Shown here: one piece after another, positions 8,585 to 14,390 of the stretch | Position numbering within the stretch: the first letter of the stretch is position 1 | Layout: each line of letters starts with the position of its first letter | Source of the DNA: QUBU01 sp014337915 | Lineage (GTDB): Bacteria > Pseudomonadota > Gammaproteobacteria > Steroidobacterales > GCA-2729495 | Assembly: GCA_030263395.1 (NCBI GenBank) | Contig: SZOW01000025.1 | Location: 1-19,890, forward strand | Direction: 5' to 3' | Length of the DNA: 19,890 nucleotides | Made by a program: the position numbers and the translations under genes | The notes under the pieces: generated by a model | Told to the model about the DNA's origin: nothing | Database searches by the model: none | The model's input: only the letters and a program-made list of their open reading frames with translations

Positions 8585-9628
8585 GTGCCAACAGCCCAAG
8601 GTTCCCTGCGCCGCACTGCTGCGGCCCTGTTTGTTCTCCTGCTCTCCGGCCTTGCGACGTTGCCGGCATTCGCTGCCAGGCCCGAGCACATTCCTGCGCG
8701 CTTCGATCGCGCCTGGCAGGTGCAGGAGCGCTTCCAGCGCATGCTGCTCGCGCGCAGCGGCGTAGTGGGTGTCGCCCTCGGCGAGAACGCCGCCGGGCAG
8801 CCGGTGCTGCAGCTGTTCCTCGAGCGCGCCGGCGTCACCGGCCTGCCGGACTACGTGGATGGCGAGGCGATCCAGACGCTGGTGACCGGCCATTTCCGCG
8901 CCGGCCAGCTTGAGCCGCAGGCCGGGGAATCACCCGCCGGGCGCTGGCCGCGCCCGGTGCCGATCGGCGTTTCCATCGGCCACCAGGACGTTACCGCCGG
9001 CACGCTCGGCTGCCAGGTGTTCCAGGGCAGCGGCTGCCACGTGACCAACTACTACATCCTCAGCAACAACCATGTGCTGGCGAATTCCAATGCCGGGCAG
9101 TTCGGCGACCTGATCCTGCAGCCGGGCAAGGTCGATGGCGGCCTCTACCCGGGCGATGTCATCGGCCAGCTCCACGATTTCCAGCCGGTGACGATTTCCA
9201 CCACGGCGAACAATGTGATGGATGCGGCCATCGCCTATACCACGCCGAGCGACGTCGGTTTCGCCACGCCCGCCGATGGCTACGGTGCGCCGGTCGCGGC
9301 CACCGTCAGCCCGGTCATGAACCTCAAGGTGCGCAAGTACGGCCGCACGACGCGCATGACCACGGGGCGCATCACCGCCATCAATGCCACGGTGATGGTC
9401 GACTATCCCGCGGGCACGGCGCAGTTCGTGCAGCAGTTCGTCGTCAGCGGCGACTACAGCCAGCCGTTCAGTGGCGCCGGGGATTCCGGCTCGCTGGTGG
9501 TCGTCAATGGCGGGGCCGATGACCGCAAGGCCGTCGGCCTGCTGTTCGCCGGCAGCGGCAACCTCACGGCCGTCAACCCCATCGGGCCGATCCTCGCCCG
9601 CTTCAACGTGCAGATCGCCGGGGACTGA
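8585..9628 (+). CDS. NAL1-like secreted trypsin-fold serine protease
   Basis: 347 residues from a GTG start chosen for its AAGGA site and the immediate signal peptide (residues 1-31, cleavage near AFA-A). A small domain (about 45-110) containing RSGVVGVALGEN and LPDYVDG precedes the protease. The PA-clan catalytic triad is readable: His163 in LSNNHVLAN, Asp213 in VMDAAIA and Ser301 in GAGDSGSL. Cys143 and Cys151 could form a disulfide. The ILSNNHVLAN and GDSGSL contexts resemble bacterial homologues of the plant NAL1 protease family more than classical trypsins or DegP. There is no PDZ domain. Substrate is unknown and the location should be periplasmic or extracellular. The next small ORF begins within a few bases of this stop and repeats the N-terminal domain. 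Confidence 0.88.
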   Translation: MPTAQGSLRRTAAALFVLLLSGLATLPAFAARPEHIPARFDRAWQVQERFQRMLLARSGVVGVALGENAAGQPVLQLFLERAGVTGLPDYVDGEAIQTLVTGHFRAGQLEPQAGESPAGRWPRPVPIGVSIGHQDVTAGTLGCQVFQGSGCHVTNYYILSNNHVLANSNAGQFGDLILQPGKVDGGLYPGDVIGQLHDFQPVTISTTANNVMDAAIAYTTPSDVGFATPADGYGAPVAATVSPVMNLKVRKYGRTTRMTTGRITAINATVMVDYPAGTAQFVQQFVVSGDYSQPFSGAGDSGSLVVVNGGADDRKAVGLLFAGSGNLTAVNPIGPILARFNVQIAGD

Positions 9629-9632
9629 GCCA

Positions 9633-9857
9633 CTGGCCACCGTCGCCGAAGTCATCGCCCGCCACCGCGCGCAGCTGCTGGCATTGCCCGGGGTCATCGG
9701 TGTCGGCGAGGGCGAAGCCGACGGCTCCCCCTGCATCGTGGTCTTCGTCGCCCGCGACCAGCAGCCCCCACCGCAGCTGCCCGCCGTCATCGACGGCTAC
9801 CTCGTCGTGGTGCGCCGCACTCCGCCCTTCCGCCCGCAGGGAATCAGGGGGAATTAG
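9633..9857 (+). CDS. Small protein repeating the N-terminal domain of the NAL1-like protease
   Basis: About 74 residues. No ATG, GTG or TTG lies at a suitable place. The start given is a CTG, 8 bases after GGGGA (9620-9624) and 4 bases past the protease stop, so translational coupling is plausible. The protein sequence LLALPGVIGVGEGE, then IVVFVAR and LPAVIDG, lines up with LLARSGVVGVALGE, LQLFLER and LPDYVDG of the upstream protease, which supports real coding. It lacks a signal peptide of its own. It lies one frame (+1) from the protease, so an indel or a frameshift at the TGA could fuse the two. The last codons (GIRGN) and the TAG come from the adjoining repeat element. A regulatory or pro-domain-like role is only a guess. 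Confidence 0.6.
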   Translation: MATVAEVIARHRAQLLALPGVIGVGEGEADGSPCIVVFVARDQQPPPQLPAVIDGYLVVVRRTPPFRPQGIRGN

Positions 9858-9976
9858 GGGGACAGTTTACTGAATTGAATTAAGGGGACAGTTTACTTAT
9901 CTCCGAATTGACGTTCCCGGTCTCATCCAGACCGAATAGCGGAGATAAGTAAACTGTCCCCTTAATTCCCCTGATT
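9841..9976. repeat. Hairpin element B of the GGGGACAGTTTACT family
   Basis: A perfect 28-bp inverted repeat (9878-9905 with 9940-9967) surrounds a 34-base centre that holds a small inner stem (9918-9923 with 9929-9934). Head copies are at 9858-9871 and 9884-9897 (+) and 9948-9961 (-). The extra outer unit exists only on the left, so the element is asymmetric. It lies between convergent genes and supplies the stop of the upstream small ORF. It is not followed by a T run, so it is a poor intrinsic terminator despite its position. Confidence 0.93.
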
Positions 9977-9991
9977 CCCTTAATTCGTCCC

Positions 9992-12379
9992 TCAGCGATT
10001 GTTGTAGCGGTTGAGGTCGAAGATGCCGGCTTCCAGCGGCTGCAGGCGGCGGTAGCGGGCCTGGAACCAGTCTGCCTCGGCCCAGAAGCCGGGGTTGGTG
10101 CGGCGCAGGCCGTGGAGCGCGACGAAGCGCTCGTAGTCGTCACGGTTGCGGATGGCGGCGAACTGCGTGGCGAAGGCGTCGATGTCCGCGGCGTCCACCG
10201 TGAAGAAAAAATTCGGGTAGCTGGCGGCGAAGCCTGGCACCACGGTCAGGCTGTCCTGGTCGGGATTGCGCCGGTCCTCGTCCTCCATCATCGAGACCAG
10301 GTTGCTGTAGTCCTTGTTGAGCACCAGCGTGTAGGCGAGATCGTCCGCCGGGTCAGCGCCGCTGCGCACGCGCAGGAAGCTCGCATCCGGCAGCGGCAGC
10401 AGCTGGCGGCCGCGCAGCGCGGTGACGCGCCGCAGGGCCTCTTCGACCCGATCGCGGGTCGATGTGCCGGCCGGGAGCAGGGCGCAGCCGGCGCCGCAGC
10501 GGTTGATGCGGTCGCTACCCGCCAGCGGCCCAAGGTGGCGCTCGAGGCGCTGGTAGAGCTCGCGCTGCGGATCCTCGCTGGCATAACCGGTCACGGACTC
10601 GACACCGAGCCACTCCTGTGGCTCCGCGAACTGCTCCTGGCGCCGCTCGCGGATGCCGCGATACCAGCTGTCGCGGATTGTGCGCCGCTGGCTCGCGGGC
10701 AGGAAGGCGAGGAAATAGTCCTCGCCTTCCATGCGCAGGAAATCCATGTAGACGCGGGTCAGCAACTGGTGGCCGACGTTGCCGTAGACATCGAAGCCCG
10801 CCACCAGCAGGTAGTGGATGCGCTCGAACAGCGGGTAGTCGATGACCCAGGCGGTCTTCGGGTAGTTGCCCACCAGGCCATGCATGACGAAGGCGCTGTC
10901 GGTGTGGCGGAAGATGGTCAGCGCGGCGTTCGGGTTGCTGCCGCCGCCGTCCCAGACATAGGCCAGGGCAGCATCGAGCGGCACCGATTGCCGCCCGGCG
11001 AACACGGCCTGCTTCGCTTCGAGGTAGGCTTTCTGGCCCTTCCAGTACTCAGTCCACAGGCTGAGGATGTTCAGCGTCTCGGTGCCGCGGTCGGCGGGGA
11101 CCTGCAGGTAGGCGGCGTTCTGTGCGATGAACCCCGCCTGTTCCATCGGCGGCAGGTGGTCCGGCGACAGGAAGAACACCCAGAAGCGGTCGTCGATGAC
11201 GTTCAGGGCCACCTGGCCGCGGCACACCGGTCCCTTGATGAAACCCTCGATGAAGTAGCGCGCATCGTCGAGCAGGAAGCGGTAGCGGGAGTCCATGGGG
11301 ATGGCGGCGAAGGTGAGCAGCGGATTGCCCGCCGTCTGCGCGTCGTAGCCGGGCAGCGTGTCGAGGTCCCAGTGCGTGTCGAGGAACAGCTGGCGATAGC
11401 GGGCCATGCGCGCGGCGGACCACTCGTAGACGATGTGGTCCTTGGCCACCACGCTCTGCGGATCGAGCCACAGCCGGTACCAGAAGCTGGCGCCGGGATC
11501 GTCCAGCGGGCGCACCGTCGGGATTTCCTCGATCGGGACACCGGGTGGCGTGCGCGAGCGCACCAGGCGGTAGAACTCGCGGTCGCCGCTGCCGGCCAGG
11601 TGCAGGTGGCCGATGAACAGGTGCTCGTAGAGGTAGCGACTCATCAGCCGCTCGCGCGCGGTGCCACCGTTGAGGAAGCGCTCCCAGGCCTCGATCTGCG
11701 GCTGCGCCGCGGGCGAGCGCCGGGCCGCTGGCGGCGGTGGTGTTCCCGCGGCGATCCAGCGCACCAGCTTGCGGTACTCCGGCTCGGCGAGGTTCGGCAT
11801 GCCGTAGGGCATGCCCCAGAGCGGGTTCTCGCGCGCGAAGCGGTCGAATCCCGCGGCGTCCGTGCAGACCTGCGCACGGTCGAGGTCCACCGGCACCTCG
11901 GCGGGCAGCATGCCGGTGAGCGGCTGCGGGTGCAGTTGCTTGAGCCGCAGCATGCGATACAGCACCGACTGTTCCATGCGCCCCGCCGCGGTGGCGCTCG
12001 CCGGGCTCATCACCGGGTGGAAGCCCTTCGCCTGCCATTCTTCCGGCGTGTTCGCGTCGATGAACAGGCGGGTCGGCGCCGCGGCGCGGATGCGCGCGCC
12101 GTCGTAGACCTTCTCCGGGTTGGCGCCGCGGGCGAGGCCTTCCCAGGAGGAGAGCTTCAGCTGGCAGGGCGCGTCGTAGCAGGCGTGGCAGACGACGCAG
12201 CGGCCTTCCACCACGGGCTTCACGTCCTGCTCCCAGCGCACCGGGCTGGCGGCGGGATCGAGCAGCAGGTCGTAATCGACCACCGCCTGGCCCTCGGTCA
12301 CCGGCGGCGGGGAGCCCGCGCAGGCAGCGAGGAGCAGGGCCACAGCCAGTACGTAAGGTTTCGGGGACAGTTTACTCAT
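9992..12379 (-). CDS. cti: Fatty acid cis/trans isomerase (cytochrome c-type)
   Basis: 795 residues from ATG 12379. Cti converts cis- to trans-unsaturated fatty acyl chains in membrane phospholipids, stiffening the membrane under solvent, heat or metal stress; it acts in the periplasm. A single haem c motif, CVVCH, is at 61-65, followed by ACYDAPCQLKLSSWEG and PTRLF, which are typical of this family, and the length fits. The N-terminus is a lipoprotein-type signal: a hydrophobic run ending LLLAAC with Cys20 in a lipobox. The first codons are odd. MSKLSP is translated from the antisense of a repeat unit (12363-12376), and there is no Shine-Dalgarno before the ATG. An in-frame TTG at 12421 lies inside the palindrome and is unlikely. 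The stop is 25 bases from element B. Confidence 0.92.
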   Translation of the reverse strand: MSKLSPKPYVLAVALLLAACAGSPPPVTEGQAVVDYDLLLDPAASPVRWEQDVKPVVEGRCVVCHACYDAPCQLKLSSWEGLARGANPEKVYDGARIRAAAPTRLFIDANTPEEWQAKGFHPVMSPASATAAGRMEQSVLYRMLRLKQLHPQPLTGMLPAEVPVDLDRAQVCTDAAGFDRFARENPLWGMPYGMPNLAEPEYRKLVRWIAAGTPPPPAARRSPAAQPQIEAWERFLNGGTARERLMSRYLYEHLFIGHLHLAGSGDREFYRLVRSRTPPGVPIEEIPTVRPLDDPGASFWYRLWLDPQSVVAKDHIVYEWSAARMARYRQLFLDTHWDLDTLPGYDAQTAGNPLLTFAAIPMDSRYRFLLDDARYFIEGFIKGPVCRGQVALNVIDDRFWVFFLSPDHLPPMEQAGFIAQNAAYLQVPADRGTETLNILSLWTEYWKGQKAYLEAKQAVFAGRQSVPLDAALAYVWDGGGSNPNAALTIFRHTDSAFVMHGLVGNYPKTAWVIDYPLFERIHYLLVAGFDVYGNVGHQLLTRVYMDFLRMEGEDYFLAFLPASQRRTIRDSWYRGIRERRQEQFAEPQEWLGVESVTGYASEDPQRELYQRLERHLGPLAGSDRINRCGAGCALLPAGTSTRDRVEEALRRVTALRGRQLLPLPDASFLRVRSGADPADDLAYTLVLNKDYSNLVSMMEDEDRRNPDQDSLTVVPGFAASYPNFFFTVDAADIDAFATQFAAIRNRDDYERFVALHGLRRTNPGFWAEADWFQARYRRLQPLEAGIFDLNRYNNR

Positions 12380-12480
12380 GGCCTGGAGGGAATTAAGGGG
12401 ACAGTTTACTGATCTCCGCAATTTGGTACGGACGTTGCGTTCAGCGCCCGTACGGAGATCAGTAAACTGTCCCCTTAATT
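12363..12480. repeat. Hairpin element C of the GGGGACAGTTTACT family
   Basis: Perfect 28-bp arms (12391-12418 with 12453-12480) enclose a centre with an inner GTACGG/CCGTAC stem (12426-12431 with 12448-12453, sharing base 12453 with the arm). Heads are at 12363-12376 and 12397-12410 (+) and 12461-12474 (-). The outer left unit is also the first codons of cti. The 28-base core at 12426-12453 is the exact reverse complement of the core of element D. It separates cti from the upstream NTF2-like gene. Confidence 0.93.
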
Positions 12481-12484
12481 CTCC

Positions 12485-13012
12485 CTAATTTCCCTTGATC
12501 CGCAGGCGCTGCATGGCGCGTTCGTGGCAGGGTGCGAACTTTTCCTGGTCGACGTCGCGCTCCATCAGTTTCGTCAGGTAGCGGCTGGCGGTCATCGGTG
12601 ACTCGGCCCAGTGGATGTAGCGCCAGCCGGCGCCGGTACGCCGCAGCAGGGCGCTGACCCGCACGTCCTCGCCGATGGGCCGGCGGCCGATGATCTTCAT
12701 CTCGAAGTGCATCCACCAGGCCGCGAGCGCCAGGCCTGGCGCGGGGAACTTCACCTGGATGTCGCGCATTTCCTCGCGGATGCCCTGCACCGCGGGGCTC
12801 GGCCGCGCCGGGGTGAGGTAGCCGCGCAGCGCGTCCCAGCCGATGAACCAGTTCTCCTGCTCCTCGGCCAGGTAGAAGGGCACGGGTTCTGCCGGGTCCC
12901 AGAGCGCAAGGACCTGCGAAAAATCCTGCGAGTTCCATGCCTCTGCGGTCGCGTGGATCAGGGCCTGCACCTCGGCGCGCTCCGCGGCCGCCGCATCGTC
13001 TGTCGTTGCCAT
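12485..13012 (-). CDS. NTF2-like / SnoaL-fold protein
   Basis: 175 residues. GGAGG (13023-13019) lies 6 bases before the ATG at 13012. The pattern fits the NTF2-like superfamily: an N-terminal helix (EVQALIHATAEAWNSQDF), then LALWDP and a later strand-rich half with WWMHFEMK and WRYIHWAES. There is no signal peptide, so it is probably cytoplasmic. Members range from small-molecule isomerases to ligand-binding or self-associating proteins, and the pocket residues do not reveal a substrate. The C-terminal residues IKGN and the TAG stop are encoded by repeat-flank sequence like that ending the small ORF at 9857. The gene sits exactly between elements C (3' side) and D (5' side). Its promoter must lie in or beyond D. 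Confidence 0.8.
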   Translation of the reverse strand: MATTDDAAAAERAEVQALIHATAEAWNSQDFSQVLALWDPAEPVPFYLAEEQENWFIGWDALRGYLTPARPSPAVQGIREEMRDIQVKFPAPGLALAAWWMHFEMKIIGRRPIGEDVRVSALLRRTGAGWRYIHWAESPMTASRYLTKLMERDVDQEKFAPCHERAMQRLRIKGN

Positions 13013-13030
13013 GGCCTGCCTCCACTGGAA

Positions 13031-13169
13031 TCAGGGGGAATTAAGGGGACAGTTTACTGATCTCGAATTAAGGGGACAGTTTACTGATCTCCGTACGGGC
13101 GCTGAACGCAACGTCCGTACGGAGATCAGTAAACTGTCCCCTTAATTCGAGATCAGTAAACTGTCCCCC
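13031..13169. repeat. Hairpin element D: perfect 54-bp inverted repeat, GGGGACAGTTTACT family
   Basis: Arms 13045-13098 and 13115-13168 pair perfectly around a 16-base centre. Each arm holds two stacked units (heads at 13045-13058 and 13072-13085 on +, and 13128-13141 and 13155-13168 on -). The core 13092-13119 is identical to that of element C in opposite orientation. It occupies most of the gap between the divergent NTF2-like and gcdH genes and ends 10 bases before the gcdH ribosome binding site, so any promoters there overlap or cross it. Confidence 0.95.
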
Positions 13170-13178
13170 TGTCGGTTC

Positions 13179-13184
13179 AGGAGG
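13179..13184 (+). promoter_or_regulatory. Consensus ribosome binding site of gcdH
   Basis: AGGAGG, 7 bases before ATG 13192. It is the strongest Shine-Dalgarno seen in the window and begins 10 bases after hairpin element D. Confidence 0.85.
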
Positions 13185-13191
13185 CCGTGCT

Positions 13192-14385
13192 ATGGCGGGT
13201 GCCGCGATTTCCGGGTTCCTCTGGGATGATCCGTTGCAGCTCGAGGAGCAGCTCTCGGCCGAGGAGCGCCAGGTGCGTGATTCGGTGCGCGACTTCGCCA
13301 GCCGCGAACTCGCGCCCCGCGTGGTGGCGGCCTTCGAGAGGGGGGAGTTCCAGCGCGAGCTGCTCGTTCGCATGGGCAGCCTCGGCATCCTCGGCGCCAG
13401 CATCCCCCCCGAGTACGGTGGCGCCGGCCTGTCGCATGTGGCCTACGGCCTGGCCGCAAGGGAGATCGAGCGCATCGACTCCGGTTACCGCTCCTCGCTG
13501 AGCGTGCAGTCCTCGCTGGTGATGCACCCCATCCATGCCCATGGCAGCGAGGCGCAGCGGCGCCGCTACCTGCCGAAGCTCGCCAGCGGCGAGTGGGTGG
13601 GCTGCTTCGGCCTCACCGAGCCGGACTTCGGCTCCGACGTCGGCGGCATGCAGGCGCGCGCCGAGAAGGTGGCCGACGGCTACCGGCTCACCGGCACCAA
13701 GCTGTGGATCAGCCACTCGCCGGTGGCCGACGTGTTCGTGGTCTGGGTGAAATCCGCCGCCCACGACAATGCGGTGCGCGGCTTCATCCTCGAGAAGGGC
13801 ATGCCGGGTCTCTCCGCCACGAAGATCCCCGGCAAGCTCAGCCTGCGCACCTCGATCACCGGCGACGTGGTCATGGACGGCGTGGTGGTGCCGGAGGAGC
13901 AGCTGCTGCCCGGCGCCCACGGCCTGTCCGCGCCCTTCGGCTGCCTCAACCGCGCCCGCTACGGCATCGCCTGGGGCGTGATGGGCGCCGCGGAATTCTG
14001 CTGGCTCGCGGCCCGCGACTACACGCTCGCGCGCCGCCAGTTCGGCCGGCCGCTGGCGGCCACGCAGCTGGTGCAGAAAAAGCTCGCCGACATGCAGACC
14101 GAGATTGCGCTCGGCCTGCAGGCGGCGCTGCGGGTGGGCCGGCTGGCCGATGCGGGCCAGTTCATGCCCGAGGCCATCTCGCTGATCAAGCGCAACAACT
14201 GCGGCAAGGCACTCGACATCGCCCGCCTGGCGCGCGACATGCACGGCGGCAACGGCATCACCGGCGAGTACCAGGTGATGCGGCACATGATCAACCTCGA
14301 GACGGTGAACACCTACGAGGGCACGCACGACGTGCATGCCCTGATCCTCGGCCGCGCGCAGACCGGGCTGCAGGCGTTCTCCTGA
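13192..14385 (+). CDS. gcdH: Glutaryl-CoA dehydrogenase (decarboxylating)
   Basis: 397 residues, the normal size for this FAD-dependent acyl-CoA dehydrogenase. It oxidises and decarboxylates glutaryl-CoA to crotonyl-CoA in the cytoplasm, in lysine/tryptophan and benzoate-type degradation. The stretch ERIDSGYRSSLSVQSS matches the substrate-carboxylate pocket of human GCDH (Glu87, Arg94, Ser95, Ser98, Val99). GCFGLTEPDFGSD is the FAD-contacting signature. The C-terminal NTYEGTHDVHALILGRAQTG contains the catalytic Glu of YEGT. These features separate it from short-chain acyl-CoA dehydrogenases. The start follows a consensus AGGAGG. The downstream TPR/oxygenase gene begins 5 bases after the stop, suggesting co-transcription. 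No CoA-transferase or LysR-type regulator gene is adjacent in this window. Confidence 0.95.
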   Translation: MAGAAISGFLWDDPLQLEEQLSAEERQVRDSVRDFASRELAPRVVAAFERGEFQRELLVRMGSLGILGASIPPEYGGAGLSHVAYGLAAREIERIDSGYRSSLSVQSSLVMHPIHAHGSEAQRRRYLPKLASGEWVGCFGLTEPDFGSDVGGMQARAEKVADGYRLTGTKLWISHSPVADVFVVWVKSAAHDNAVRGFILEKGMPGLSATKIPGKLSLRTSITGDVVMDGVVVPEEQLLPGAHGLSAPFGCLNRARYGIAWGVMGAAEFCWLAARDYTLARRQFGRPLAATQLVQKKLADMQTEIALGLQAALRVGRLADAGQFMPEAISLIKRNNCGKALDIARLARDMHGGNGITGEYQVMRHMINLETVNTYEGTHDVHALILGRAQTGLQAFS

Positions 14386-14390
14386 GCGGC

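Noticed and set aside
9626..9633. Programmed +1 frameshift of the prfB type at the protease UGA
   Set aside because: The codon before the stop is GAC, which is not slippery, the base after UGA is G, not C, and the GGGG is too close to act as the stimulatory site. It is kept only as a minor alternative.
9471..9857. GTG start at 9471 for the small ORF after the NAL1-like protease
   Set aside because: The added segment overlaps the protease catalytic region and reads as Arg/Ser/Pro-rich shadow. Homology to the N-terminal domain starts only around 9640.
12380..12421. TTG at 12421 as the start of cti
   Set aside because: The added 14 residues lie inside the palindrome, would put non-hydrophobic sequence before the lipoprotein signal and have no ribosome binding site.
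9841..13169. CRISPR array
   Set aside because: The repeated 14-mers are inverted within hairpins and separated by genes. There is no regular direct repeat with uniform spacers and no cas gene.
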